DNA from: Oceanicola sp. D3
GTDB lineage: Bacteria > Pseudomonadota > Alphaproteobacteria > Rhodobacterales > Rhodobacteraceae
DNA length: 64,000 bases
Assembly (NCBI RefSeq): GCF_006351965.1
Contig: NZ_CP040932.1
Span: 1 to 64,000 of the forward strand
Direction of reading: 5' to 3'
Below the pieces are notes generated by a model, which was not told where the DNA came from, searched no databases, and saw only the letters and a list, made by a program, of their open reading frames with translations. Positions 26,501 through 35,532 of the stretch are shown here, piece by piece; positions within the stretch are counted from its first letter, which is position 1, and each line of letters opens with the position of its first letter. The position numbers were made by a program, and so were the translations under genes.

Positions 26501-27906
26501 TGCGAAATCTCCTCGGTTTCCGGTTGCTGTGCCTCGGCCGGCGCGGGTGCGCTTGCGGGTTCGGGCGTTGGGTCTGCGGGGCGGGAGGCATAGCCGGTGA
26601 CGGAGTTGCGGCTGTTCAGCACTTCGCGGGCAGCCTCCATTACATCCTCAGGCGTGACGGCCTGCAGCACCTCAGGCCAAGCCTGAATATCCTCCACCGT
26701 CAGCCCCGTGGTAAGCCCCTCGCCATAACGGCGGGCGAGACGCTGGAGATTGTCCTTGGCGTAGATCTCGCTGGCCTTCAGTTGCATCTTGATCCGCTCG
26801 AAATTGTCCATGTCGATCCCGTCCTCAAGGAAGGTCTCGATCACCCGGTCCATATCGGCCTCGGCCTCTTCAAGGCTGCGGCCGGGCACCGGCACCACGT
26901 AGAAGCCGAACTGGCCATCATCCAGACTGTTGCCGGAGTAGAAAGACGCGGAATAGACGGCGAGGCTTTCATCGAATTGCAGCATGCGCCCCATCAGCGA
27001 GGAGGTCGGCGGGCCGCCCATCAGCTCTGCGAGGAAGGTCAGCGCGGCGGCCTTTCCCTGTGCGCCGCTGTCGCGCTCCGGGGCGAGGTAGGTGCGCACC
27101 ACATAGGGCTGCGAGATCCGGGGGTCTTCAAACTCCAGATGAACGGCGGCGCGGTGCGGCGGCTCCTGCGGGCGGGCGCGCGGCTTTAGCTCCGGGTTGG
27201 CGGGCAGAGGGCCGAAGTGGGTTTCGGCGAGGCGCTTCACCTCTTCGGGCTGCACATCACCGGCAACCACGAGGATGGCGTTGTTGGGCGAATAGTGGAG
27301 CTTGTAGAAGTCGAGCGCATCCTGCCGCGTCAACCCCTCCATCTCATGCTTCCAGCCGATGATCGGAATGCGGTAGGGATGATTCATCCACTGTGCGGCG
27401 CGGCGATCCTCTCCGAACAGGGCGGACGGATCATTTTCGATGCGTTGGTTGCGCTCTTCGAGGATCACCTGAAGCTCGGTGGCCACATCCTCATCGGTGA
27501 TCAGGAGGTCTACCATCCGGTCGGCCTCCATCTTCATCATCAATTCCAGCCGGTCAGCGGCGACGCGCTGGAAGTAACCGGTATAATCCCAGGAGGTGAA
27601 GGCATTGTCGCTGCCGCCGTTCTCTTCGACCACGCGAGAAAACTCGCCGGGGACCAGATCATCGGTGCCCTGAAACAGCAGATGCTCCAGAAAGTGCGCG
27701 ATGCCGCTCTTGCCGGGGGCCTCATCGGCGGCGCCGGTGCGATACCAGACCATGTTGACGACCACCGGCGCGCGGTGATCTTCGATCACCACAACGTCCA
27801 TCCCGTTATCCAGCGAAAAGGTTGTAACCTCTTCAGCCGCAGCGGGCTGGGCGGCGAAAGCAAGGAGCGCGAACAAGGCGGCTCCGGCGCGGCGGATTGG
27901 GGTCAT
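26497..27906 (-). CDS. M16 zinc metallopeptidase, catalytic subunit
   Basis: Periplasmic inverzincin peptidase. The start at 27906 follows AGAGGAG and gives 469 residues with a signal peptide (cleavage near PAAA-E, residue 24). The zinc site is intact: HFLEH at residues 71-75, with downstream acidic ligands expected in the ELQVILEERNQRIEN segment. In the C-terminal half the usual RGLxY motif reads DESLAVYSASF, so the arginine is lost. A Pro/Ala-rich tail ends the protein. First gene of a coupled pair with the non-catalytic partner. Confidence 0.93.
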   Translation of the reverse strand: MTPIRRAGAALFALLAFAAQPAAAEEVTTFSLDNGMDVVVIEDHRAPVVVNMVWYRTGAADEAPGKSGIAHFLEHLLFQGTDDLVPGEFSRVVEENGGSDNAFTSWDYTGYFQRVAADRLELMMKMEADRMVDLLITDEDVATELQVILEERNQRIENDPSALFGEDRRAAQWMNHPYRIPIIGWKHEMEGLTRQDALDFYKLHYSPNNAILVVAGDVQPEEVKRLAETHFGPLPANPELKPRARPQEPPHRAAVHLEFEDPRISQPYVVRTYLAPERDSGAQGKAAALTFLAELMGGPPTSSLMGRMLQFDESLAVYSASFYSGNSLDDGQFGFYVVPVPGRSLEEAEADMDRVIETFLEDGIDMDNFERIKMQLKASEIYAKDNLQRLARRYGEGLTTGLTVEDIQAWPEVLQAVTPEDVMEAAREVLNSRNSVTGYASRPADPTPEPASAPAPAEAQQPETEEISQ

Positions 27907-28024
27907 CAGCGCTCCTCTCAAATGATGCGAGGGCTACCCTAGGCATGGTGCGAATATGCGCAAGTGGGGCAACGGGGTTGTGAAGCCCGGTGTAACGCGC
28001 GCGGCCTTGCAGTTTGGTTAACGA

Positions 28025-28576
28025 TTACTGATAGGCACCGCTGGGCGGGGCGGCGGGCGTCTTTGCTCCGGCGCGGCGGAAGCGCTGCAACTCGGCCTTC
28101 TGATCCAGCGACTGGCGGCGATAGGCCTTGTAATACACGTTCACGTTGGCGATCCGCTCCAGCAGCCGCCCATCGTTGCGCTTGCGATACTCGTAATCCT
28201 CTGCCGCCAGCACGCCGCGGATATTGCGCGTCAGGCCAAAGCGGGTGACGTGCCCGATCAGCCCTGGCTCGCCCCGGATTTCGCCGCTGCGGTTGAGGCT
28301 GTTGGGGTTGCCCCCCAGCGCGGCCACGGCATCCTTGAAGGGCGTCGCATCGGCGCGATTGCTCCCGCCCGGCGTGGGCGGCGGCAGGTCTCTGTAGCTT
28401 TCGGGTTGCTGGATCGGCTTGTTGGGCAGGATGGAAAACTCGTCGGGCGTGTCCTGCCCGCGCTGGATGTTCATCAGCTGCGGCTCGCGCGAGCAGGCCG
28501 CAACCAACGCGCATAGAGCCAGACCGAGCACCATGCGCCCGGCTGCCGTCTTCCACTTGTGAGCCCCTGAAACCAC
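28025..28576 (-). CDS. DUF3035 lipoprotein
   Basis: Predicted lipoprotein of unknown function found next to lspA in many Rhodobacteraceae. The GTG at 28576 lies behind GAGGAAC and gives 183 residues; ATG 28534 (MVLGLALCALVAAC) is an alternative start that also keeps the signal. The lipobox is LVAAC. The DUF3035 region has PDEFSILPNKPIQQPESYRD and an ending with basic helices (VYYKAYRRQSLDQKAELQRF). It lies 30 bp after lspA on the same strand, which processes such lipoproteins. Confidence 0.83.
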   Translation of the reverse strand: MVSGAHKWKTAAGRMVLGLALCALVAACSREPQLMNIQRGQDTPDEFSILPNKPIQQPESYRDLPPPTPGGSNRADATPFKDAVAALGGNPNSLNRSGEIRGEPGLIGHVTRFGLTRNIRGVLAAEDYEYRKRNDGRLLERIANVNVYYKAYRRQSLDQKAELQRFRRAGAKTPAAPPSGAYQ

Positions 28577-28605
28577 TCGGCTGTTCCTCAAGTCTTTTGC
28601 CCGTT

Positions 28606-29097
28606 CTAGCGCGTTTCACCGCCCTCGTCAGCCGCCTTTTTCTCGCCGGTCCAGAGGATCAGCCCAAAGGCCCCGGCAAAGATGAAAACATCGGCGAGGT
28701 TGAAGAGGTAGGGGTTGGAGATGCCGCAGCAGGACATGTTGAGAAAGTCGACCACGCCCGGGTGCAGCACCCGATCGAGCGCGTTGGCCAGCGCCCCGCC
28801 GATGACAAGCCCGGCAGAGGCAAAGGCGCGGGCCAAGGTAAAGCTGCGCATGGCCCAGATCAGCAGCAGCGCCGAAAGCACCACGGCCACGCCAATCAGA
28901 AAATAGGCCTGAAGCGGCGAGCCCTCGCCAAAGAGGCCGAAGTTGATGCCGTCGTTGTAGCCCAGACGGAACACGAGGAACGGCGGCCACACATCTTCGC
29001 GCAGGACCACCGGCAGGCGGACCACTTCAAGGATCCACCATTTTGAAAGCTGGTCGATCCCGAAGGCCAGAAGGGCGGATATGGTGAGCCAGCGCAT
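28606..29097 (-). CDS. lspA: Lipoprotein signal peptidase (signal peptidase II)
   Basis: Inner-membrane aspartyl protease that cleaves prolipoprotein signal peptides. The 163-residue protein has four transmembrane segments and the two catalytic Asp motifs [19 protein letters not shown] and [11 protein letters not shown], plus the [12 protein letters not shown] loop. Length is normal. It lies 14 bp after purH on the same strand. Confidence 0.95.
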   Translation of the reverse strand: MRWLTISALLAFGIDQLSKWWILEVVRLPVVLREDVWPPFLVFRLGYNDGINFGLFGEGSPLQAYFLIGVAVVLSALLLIWAMRSFTLARAFASAGLVIGGALANALDRVLHPGVVDFLNMSCCGISNPYLFNLADVFIFAGAFGLILWTGEKKAADEGGETR

Positions 29098-29111
29098 CCC
29101 TCTTTGCCCGC

Positions 29112-30701
29112 TCAGTGCCGGAAGTGGCGCATGCCGGTGAAGACCATGGCAATGCCCGCCTCATCGGCGGCGGCAATTACCTCGTCATCCCGCATCGACC
29201 CGCCCGGCTGGATCACCGCCGTTGCGCCCGCCTCGACGGCGGCCATCAGGCCATCGGCGAAGGGGAAGAACGCATCGGAGGCCACAACGGAGCCTTTGGT
29301 CAGCGGCTCGGGGAGGCCCAGCGCCTCGGCCATATCAAGGCTCTTGCGGGCGGCGATGCGGCTGGAGTCCACACGGCTCATCTGGCCGGCCCCCACGCCC
29401 ACGGTGGCGCCGTCCTTGACGTAGATGATCGCGTTGGATTTCACGTGTTTGCCCACGGTCCATGCAAAGAGCAGGTCGTTCAGTTGCTCATCGGTTGGCT
29501 GCACCTTGGTCACGACCTTCAGGTCATCCTTGGCGATGTGGCCCACGTCCTTGTCTTGCACCAGCATCCCGCCGCTGACCTGCCGATAGGTGAGCAGTGC
29601 CTCGCGCGGATCGGCCAATGCGCCAGTGGTGAGCAGCCGCAGGTTTTTCTTGGCGGCGAACACCGCCTTGGCCTCGTCATCGGCACGGGGGGCGATGACC
29701 ACCTCGGTGAAGATCTCGGAGATGGCGCGGGCGGTGGCACCGTCGAGCGTGTGGTTCAGTGCGATGATGCCGCCGAAAGCGGAGGTGCGGTCACAGTCGA
29801 AGGCGCGGCGGTAGGCCTCTTCCAGCGTTTCGCCACGCGCCACGCCACAGGGGTTGGCGTGCTTGATGATTGCGCAGGCCGGGCCGTCTTGCACGGCGAA
29901 CTCGCTGACCAGCTCGAAAGCGGCATCGGTGTCATTGATGTTGTTGTAGCTCAGCGCCTTGCCCTGATGCTGCTCGGCGGTGGCCACGCCGGGGCGGTTT
30001 GAACCATCGGTGTAGAACGCCGCGTTCTGATGCGGGTTTTCGCCATAGCGCATGGTGGAGGCCAGCGTGCCGGCAAAGGCGCGGCGGCGCGGGGTGGGCT
30101 GGCCGATTGCACCCGCCATCCAAGTGCTCACCGCCGCGTCATAGGCAGCGGTGCGGGCATAGGCGGTTTGGGCAAGCTGCTGGCGGAAGGCGAGGGTTGT
30201 TTTGCCGTCGTTCTCGTCCAGCTCGGCGATCAGGGAGGCGTAATCCTCGACATCGGTCACCACGTTCACGAAGGCATGGTTTTTGGCTGCAGCGCGGATC
30301 ATCGCCGGGCCGCCGATGTCGATGTTTTCGATGCAGGTGTCGTAATCCGCGCCCTTCGCCACGGTGGCCTCGAAGGGATAGAGATTGACAACGAGCAGGT
30401 CGATCGGCTGGATCTCGTGCTCGTTCATCGCGGCCACATGCGCCTCGTTATCGCGCAGCGCAAGAAGCCCGCCGTGCACGCGCGGGTGCAGCGTTTTCAC
30501 ACGTCCGTCCATCATCTCTGGGAAGCCTGTCACATCGGCCACGTCGCGCACATCAATGCCCGCCTCGCGCAGCATCCCGGCGCTGCCGCCGGTTGACAGA
30601 ATCTCAATGCCGCGCTTGGCCAGAAGCTCGGCAAGCTCCACCAGCCCTTCCTTGTCGGAAACGGAAAACAGCGCACGGCGGATCGGTTGCAGGTTACTCA
30701 T
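29112..30701 (-). CDS. purH: Bifunctional AICAR formyltransferase / IMP cyclohydrolase PurH
   Basis: Catalyses the last two steps of IMP synthesis. The start at 30701 gives 529 residues, beginning [20 protein letters not shown] (an alternative ATG at 30707 adds two residues). The N-terminal cyclohydrolase (MGS-like) domain covers about 1-200 with [16 protein letters not shown] and [18 protein letters not shown]; the C-terminal formyltransferase has [11 protein letters not shown] and [14 protein letters not shown]. The end [19 protein letters not shown] is intact. It lies 19 bp after the heparinase gene and ahead of lspA. Confidence 0.97.
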   Translation of the reverse strand: MSNLQPIRRALFSVSDKEGLVELAELLAKRGIEILSTGGSAGMLREAGIDVRDVADVTGFPEMMDGRVKTLHPRVHGGLLALRDNEAHVAAMNEHEIQPIDLLVVNLYPFEATVAKGADYDTCIENIDIGGPAMIRAAAKNHAFVNVVTDVEDYASLIAELDENDGKTTLAFRQQLAQTAYARTAAYDAAVSTWMAGAIGQPTPRRRAFAGTLASTMRYGENPHQNAAFYTDGSNRPGVATAEQHQGKALSYNNINDTDAAFELVSEFAVQDGPACAIIKHANPCGVARGETLEEAYRRAFDCDRTSAFGGIIALNHTLDGATARAISEIFTEVVIAPRADDEAKAVFAAKKNLRLLTTGALADPREALLTYRQVSGGMLVQDKDVGHIAKDDLKVVTKVQPTDEQLNDLLFAWTVGKHVKSNAIIYVKDGATVGVGAGQMSRVDSSRIAARKSLDMAEALGLPEPLTKGSVVASDAFFPFADGLMAAVEAGATAVIQPGGSMRDDEVIAAADEAGIAMVFTGMRHFRH

Positions 30702-30719
30702 CGGCATCGGCCCCCTCGG

Positions 30720-32498
30720 TCAGCCCTGCCCCGCGTCCTCATCCTCGGCGTCATCGTCGTAGGGCGCGCGGAGCGTATCTCGGATGGCGAGCGGGGTATC
30801 CTGTGCTTTCGCCAAGGTCCAGCCGATCTCGTGCCCGTAATCCATGACTTTGGCAGAAAGGACGATCTGACGCGCCGCTCTTGGCTTGATCCGCCCCTGT
30901 TCGAGGTAGACCGAAGGCTCCAGCGACAGCTCGGCACTGCCGGTGTAGCGGAAGACCCAGATCTCGCCTGATTTCAGCGCCATCGACACCGCCATGCCGC
31001 CCATGTCGATTGTCGCGTCGACATCGGGATGCAGGTGGAAATGTGCGGTAAAGGCCACGCCTTGAAGCTGCATGCGCGTCATCGCCGCGTCGAATGCGCG
31101 GCGGGCGTCTTCGGTGAAGGCGCGCAGGGTGTCGGTGCCAGACAGGAGGCGGCCCGCCGGGTCGAGGTTGAGCCGCCGCATGTGGGTGAGGCCGTGGGTG
31201 GAGCTATAGCCATCATGGCCCGCCAGCAGATGGATGCCGGTATCATCGGCAGTGCGTTCCACCTTCACTTGGCGCGGCACATCCTCCAGAAACTCGCCTC
31301 GCTGCCCGCTCGCCGTGGCCAGCCGGGACGAGGAGTAGCGCTCGACTGCGAGCGTGGAGTGTGAGGCGGTTGCACGGCCTGCACGGCGCCAGCTTTCACC
31401 AAAGCTCGCCCCCGAACCGCAGCCGACGATCACCGGGCGGCGGCCCGATGTCAGCTCGAAACCCAGCGTTGAGGCATGGGCGCGGGCCGAGGCGGGGCCC
31501 TGCGGGGGGCGGGCTGCATCGACAATGACGGTGGTGCGCCCGGCGGCGAGGCGCGCATAGCCCATCGACAGCCCTTCACCCGGCCCGTCGCGCACGCCAG
31601 ACGCCACCAGCGCAGCATCCAGCCGCCCCTCCAGCCCACGCCCGCCGCCATGAAAGCGCGCAAGACCGCCATCGGCATGGCGCAGGGCGCGCAGGGTGGG
31701 GGTGATCCGGGCGATGGCACCGGTGAGGGGGCGGGGAATGGGGTGATCTGCCTCGACCAGCGCATGGGTGGCCCATGTGAGCAGCGTCAGCACCTCCATC
31801 AGCTCTTCGGGGTTGCGGGTGGGAATGCCGCCTTCGGCATCGACCTGCCGGTCGCATTCCTTCGACAGCGCCCGAAGGGCCGGGCCAACCCGGGCCTCCA
31901 TGCCCTTCAGCGACAGACCGGCATAGATCAGCCCGGTCAGCGCCTCGAAACGCGGCAGCCCCGGCGCGGCAGACCGCCAGCGGCGTGACAGGAAGCGCGC
32001 CTGCCCGGCCAGCGCCTTGAAATAGGCTTGGCTCTGCTCGGAGTTTCGCCCGTTGAGCAGAAAGATCGCGTGGTTGATCCAGCGGATCAGCCGCCGCCCT
32101 GTGAGATCGGGCGTCCAGCCCGCGCCCTGACCCTGCCCGAAGCGCTCGATCCACAGCCATGTCCAAGCCTGCGCCTTCTTGCGTGCGCGCAGATCGCCAA
32201 CGGCGGCTAGATCATCGAGCCATGAAAAACCCATCAGCGCCTCGGTGAAGTCGGGCGCTGGCGCAGGCATGTCCCAGATCGGGCGGTCATCGCCCTGCGC
32301 TTCCACGAGGTAGCCGGCGAAGAGATAGGTGCCCGCCACAAGCTGCCGCCCCTTGGCAAAGCTGCCGATGGTGCGCGGTTCGGGCTGGCTGGTGAAGGCC
32401 GTGGGCGGACGCGCCCAAGTGGCCAGCCGCGCTTGCAGCCGGTTGGCCATGCGCGTCCACTTCGCGGAGGGATGCTTTGCGAGGGTGCCTGCCATCAT
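30720..32498 (-). CDS. Heparinase II/III family protein
   Basis: Predicted polysaccharide lyase of the heparinase II/III family, conserved beside rsmB and purH in Rhodobacteraceae. The 592-residue protein has an N-terminal alpha/alpha-toroid part (AWTWLWIERFGQGQ, GRRLIRWINHAIFLLNG) and a C-terminal beta-sandwich (SHSTLAVERYSSSRLA, GHDGYSSTHGLTHMRRLNLD). No signal peptide is evident, so it probably acts in the cytoplasm; the substrate is unknown and heparin is unlikely. Two adjacent ATGs (32498, 32495) begin it; an internal Met at 32450 is possible. Confidence 0.88.
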   Translation of the reverse strand: MMAGTLAKHPSAKWTRMANRLQARLATWARPPTAFTSQPEPRTIGSFAKGRQLVAGTYLFAGYLVEAQGDDRPIWDMPAPAPDFTEALMGFSWLDDLAAVGDLRARKKAQAWTWLWIERFGQGQGAGWTPDLTGRRLIRWINHAIFLLNGRNSEQSQAYFKALAGQARFLSRRWRSAAPGLPRFEALTGLIYAGLSLKGMEARVGPALRALSKECDRQVDAEGGIPTRNPEELMEVLTLLTWATHALVEADHPIPRPLTGAIARITPTLRALRHADGGLARFHGGGRGLEGRLDAALVASGVRDGPGEGLSMGYARLAAGRTTVIVDAARPPQGPASARAHASTLGFELTSGRRPVIVGCGSGASFGESWRRAGRATASHSTLAVERYSSSRLATASGQRGEFLEDVPRQVKVERTADDTGIHLLAGHDGYSSTHGLTHMRRLNLDPAGRLLSGTDTLRAFTEDARRAFDAAMTRMQLQGVAFTAHFHLHPDVDATIDMGGMAVSMALKSGEIWVFRYTGSAELSLEPSVYLEQGRIKPRAARQIVLSAKVMDYGHEIGWTLAKAQDTPLAIRDTLRAPYDDDAEDEDAGQG

Positions 32499-32637
32499 GC
32501 TCTCGGGTCGCCGTGTTGGGCGGTTTGTTGATTTTGGAATAGAATAAGGCGGCGCGGCGCGGGTGTCACCGGCGAAATGGGCCTGATTGGAAACGGGCGG
32601 AACCCGGCTTCCGCCTCCCCTGCCCTATGGCCCGGCC

Positions 32638-33861
32638 CTATTGCTTGTGCAAAACCGCGATGAAGAACCCGTCCATCCCGCCGCGCTCGCTCCAGAAATC
32701 CGGCCTGAGCCGCAGGCTGTTGCCCGCGCGCCAGCCATCTTCGATCCACTCCGCCTCGGGCCGGACGGGGTTGAGGCCGGCCACCTGCGCCTCTCCCTCT
32801 TCGGGCAAGAGCGAGCAGGTGCAGTAGACCAGCCGCCCGCCGGGCTTCAGCCAGTTCATCGCCCGCTCCAGCATCGCCGCCTGAAGCGCGAACAACTCCT
32901 TGAGGCCCTTGCCATCCTTCACATGGGGCAGATCGGGGTGGCGGCGGATGGTGCCGGTGGCCGAGCAGGGCGCGTCGAGCAGAATTGCGTCAAACTGCTC
33001 CTCCGGCTCCCATTTCAGCACATCGCCCGACACAAGCTGCGCGGCGAGGCCGGTACGCGAAAGATTCTCTTCCACCCGGCCGAGCCGCCGCGCTGAAAGA
33101 TCCAGCGCCACCACATCTGCACCTGCCGCCGCGAGCTGCATGGTCTTGCCGCCGGGCGCGGCGCAGAGATCGAGCACCCGCTCGCCCGGCTGGGCGTTCA
33201 GCAGTTTGGCCGGCAGGGCTGCGGCGGCGTCTTGCACCCAGAAGGTACCCTCTGCGAACCCCGGCAGCGCGGTTACCTGCACGGGCCCGGTGATCCGGAC
33301 GGATCCCGTGGGCAGCAGCGTGCCGCCCGTCGCCTCGGCCAGCGCCGCCGCATCGCCCTTTGCCGTCAGGTCCAGCGGCGCGCCTACACCGTGGGCGGCT
33401 TCAATCTGCGCCACCACGGCATTGCCATAGGCCGCCCCCAGCCGCCCGCGCAGCCAGTTTGACAGGCGTGTGGGCGGCGCGGCATCGAAGGCCGCCTGAC
33501 CCTCTTGCGACACCTTGCGCAGCACTGCATTGGCCATGCCAGTCGCGCGTGGGCTGGCCTGCCGGGTCAGGCTCACCGCCTCGCTCACCACCCCGTGCGC
33601 CGCCTCGCCCAGCGCCAGAAGTTCCACCGTGGCCAGCCGCAGCACATCGCGCACGGGCGCGGGCGGTGCTTTTTTGAGGTAGGGCTTCAGGGCCGCATCG
33701 GCCGGGCCAATATTGCGCAGGGTAGCACCGGCCAGCCGCTGCGCACGCGCCAGCACCTCAGGCGGCGCCTGCGTAGCCGCCACAAGATCCGACATCATGA
33801 TCCGCTGCGCCAGAACGCCCTTGATGAATGAAAGTGCCAGCTCCCGCGCCGCATCGGCCAT
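32638..33861 (-). CDS. rsmB: RsmB/NOP family 16S rRNA m5C methyltransferase
   Basis: SAM-dependent methyltransferase that makes 5-methylcytosine in 16S rRNA. The start at 33861 follows GGGGAAGG. The 407-residue protein has an N-terminal NusB-like helical domain and the catalytic domain with LDLCAAPGGKTMQLAAAG, DAPCSATGTIRRHPDL (Cys near 296) and YCTCSLLPEEGEAQV (nucleophile Cys near 345). This is the RsmB architecture; E. coli RsmB modifies C967, and the same site is likely but not shown here. Confidence 0.92.
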   Translation of the reverse strand: MADAARELALSFIKGVLAQRIMMSDLVAATQAPPEVLARAQRLAGATLRNIGPADAALKPYLKKAPPAPVRDVLRLATVELLALGEAAHGVVSEAVSLTRQASPRATGMANAVLRKVSQEGQAAFDAAPPTRLSNWLRGRLGAAYGNAVVAQIEAAHGVGAPLDLTAKGDAAALAEATGGTLLPTGSVRITGPVQVTALPGFAEGTFWVQDAAAALPAKLLNAQPGERVLDLCAAPGGKTMQLAAAGADVVALDLSARRLGRVEENLSRTGLAAQLVSGDVLKWEPEEQFDAILLDAPCSATGTIRRHPDLPHVKDGKGLKELFALQAAMLERAMNWLKPGGRLVYCTCSLLPEEGEAQVAGLNPVRPEAEWIEDGWRAGNSLRLRPDFWSERGGMDGFFIAVLHKQ

Positions 33862-33931
33862 GGGCCTTCCCCTTTTCCCGTCAGGTCTCGCGGGCTATAT
33901 CACGAGCCGAGCCCTGACAAGGAGCGCCGTG

Positions 33932-34117
33932 ATGGCCGACCGTCCCGAGACCAAGAAAGACCTGCCCCCTGAGGCCCAGCGCGCGTTGGCCGAGGCAGAA
34001 GAGCGCCGCAAGGCCGCGAAGGCCGATGAGCTACCGAAGGAACTCGGAGGCCGCGACGGCCCCGAACCGGTGCGCTATGGCGACTGGGAGAAAAAAGGGT
34101 TGGCGATCGACTTCTGA
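33932..34117 (+). CDS. DUF1674 / succinate dehydrogenase assembly factor 4 homologue
   Basis: Small protein of the SDHAF4 family, whose mitochondrial members protect flavinated SdhA during complex II assembly. The start at 33932 follows AAGGAGCG. The 61-residue product has a charged N-terminal half and the diagnostic C-terminus GPEPVRYGDWEKKGLAIDF. No sdh gene is in the window, so the role is inferred from the family. It is followed by a copy of the 64-nt palindrome and then the convergent dapB gene. Confidence 0.85.
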   Translation: MADRPETKKDLPPEAQRALAEAEERRKAAKADELPKELGGRDGPEPVRYGDWEKKGLAIDF

Positions 34118-34119
34118 GG

Positions 34120-34186
34120 GGGCTCATCCGCCATTCGAGGCGTCCTCACCCGGGCGAAGAGGGCCCAGGAGGGGTCCGATGAGCCC
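34120..34186. repeat. 64-nt nested palindromic repeat, copy 2
   Basis: Outer arms GGGCTCATC (34120-34128) and GATGAGCCC (34178-34186) with an inner hairpin (GTCCTC ... GAGGGC). It shares the arm, TTCGAG-CGTC and GCGAAGAG blocks with 24119-24182 and differs in the centre. It lies between two convergent genes, starting 2 bp after the SDHAF4-like stop, and may also work as a bidirectional terminator. Confidence 0.75.
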
Positions 34187-34193
34187 GCTTGGC

Positions 34194-35012
34194 CTAGCTT
34201 TCGCTTAGCCCCAGAACATCTAGCATCGAGTAATGTCCGGGCTTGCGGCCCTGCCCCCAGAGCGCCGCCTTCAGCGCGCCCTTGGCAAAGAGGCTCCGGT
34301 CGGTCGCGCTGTGCGAGATCGTCAGCCGCTCGCCCGGCCCGGCGAAGATCACGTCATGCTCGCCGATGATGTCGCCGCCGCGGATGGCCGAAAAGCCGAT
34401 CTGCCCGCGCTTGCGCGCCCCGGTGATCCCGTCGCGCGCGGCCTCATACACCTCTTTCAGCCCATGACCGCGCCCCTCGGCAGCCGCCTCGCCCAGCATC
34501 AGCGCAGTGCCAGAGGGCGCGTCCACCTTGTGCCGGTGATGCGCCTCGACCACCTCGATGTCGAAGTCTTCGTCGAGCGCAGCGGCCACTTTCTTCACCA
34601 GAACTGTCAGCAGGTTGACCCCGAGAGACATATTGCCTGCCCGCACGATCACCGCGTGGCGCGCGGCGAGGTCGATTTTCTCGATGTCGGCATCCGTAAG
34701 CCCGGTGGTGCCGATCACATGCACAGCCCGCGCCTGCGCGGCCAGCGCGGCCATCTCCACCGTTGCAGCGGGGGCGGTGAAGTCGATTACCGCTTGCGCC
34801 TTTGCCATGGCCTCCAACGGATCTGCCGTGACTTGCACGCCCAGCGCTGCGCCGCCCATGGCTTCGCCCACGTCGCGGCCAATCCACTCGTGGCCCTCGC
34901 GCTCCAGCGCTCCGGCCAGCCGCATCACCGGGCTCTCCTGCACGCTCTGCACCAGCATCCGGCCCATCCGGCCGGAGGCTCCCATCACCACGATCCCGGG
35001 CACATCCATCAT
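34194..35012 (-). CDS. dapB: 4-hydroxy-tetrahydrodipicolinate reductase
   Basis: Reduces HTPA to tetrahydrodipicolinate in lysine/diaminopimelate synthesis. The start at 35012 gives 272 residues, [20 protein letters not shown] with the Rossmann glycine motif GASGRMGR. The catalytic and substrate motifs [17 protein letters not shown] are present, with [10 protein letters not shown] and [13 protein letters not shown] before them. Complete. It is divergent from rbfA across 100 bp. dapE and dapD lie elsewhere in the window. Confidence 0.96.
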   Translation of the reverse strand: MMDVPGIVVMGASGRMGRMLVQSVQESPVMRLAGALEREGHEWIGRDVGEAMGGAALGVQVTADPLEAMAKAQAVIDFTAPAATVEMAALAAQARAVHVIGTTGLTDADIEKIDLAARHAVIVRAGNMSLGVNLLTVLVKKVAAALDEDFDIEVVEAHHRHKVDAPSGTALMLGEAAAEGRGHGLKEVYEAARDGITGARKRGQIGFSAIRGGDIIGEHDVIFAGPGERLTISHSATDRSLFAKGALKAALWGQGRKPGHYSMLDVLGLSES

Positions 35013-35112
35013 CTCGCATCGTCCTTCTTGCGTTCGGCCCCGTTTAGCTGACGCGGCGGTGCGGCGCAAAGCCCGCCTTGCGCGAGCCGAACCGGCGTCT
35101 TATGTCCGGGCC

Positions 35113-35532
35113 ATGGCGAAGAACAAGTTTCATGAAGGGTCCGGCCCCTCGCAGCGTCAGCTCCGCGTGGGTGAAACCATTCGGCGGGCGTTGGCACAGG
35201 TGCTTCAGCGCGGCGAGGTGCATGACGATGACCTCGGGCGAATCTCGATCACCGTCAGCGAAGTGCGCTGCTCCCCCGATCTGAAAGTGGCCACAGCCTA
35301 TGTGATGCCGCTTGGCGGCTTTCATGCCCAAGAGGCGTTGGAGGCCCTGCGCCGCAACCGCTCGGAGCTGCGCCGCGCCGTCAACAAATCGCTGGCGCTC
35401 AAGTTTTCGCCCGAGTTGCGCTTTCAGCTCGATGAAACCTTCGATCGGATGGATGACACCCGGCGGATGTTTTCGGAAGAGCGTGTGCGGCGCGACATCG
35501 AAGCCGATGAAGATGATGACGCCGCGGATTAA
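35113..35532 (+). CDS. rbfA: 30S ribosome-binding factor RbfA
   Basis: Binds pre-30S particles and helps 16S rRNA 5'-end maturation. The 139-residue product has the KH-like fold: RQLRVGETIRRALAQVLQRG, ISITVSEVRCSPDLKVATAY and LRFQLDETFDRMDDTRRMF, then an acidic C-terminal tail ending EDDDAAD. The longer frame to 34558 is a shadow of dapB; the ATG at 35113 starts the conserved protein. It overlaps the next gene by about 20 bp. Confidence 0.95.
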   Translation: MAKNKFHEGSGPSQRQLRVGETIRRALAQVLQRGEVHDDDLGRISITVSEVRCSPDLKVATAYVMPLGGFHAQEALEALRRNRSELRRAVNKSLALKFSPELRFQLDETFDRMDDTRRMFSEERVRRDIEADEDDDAAD

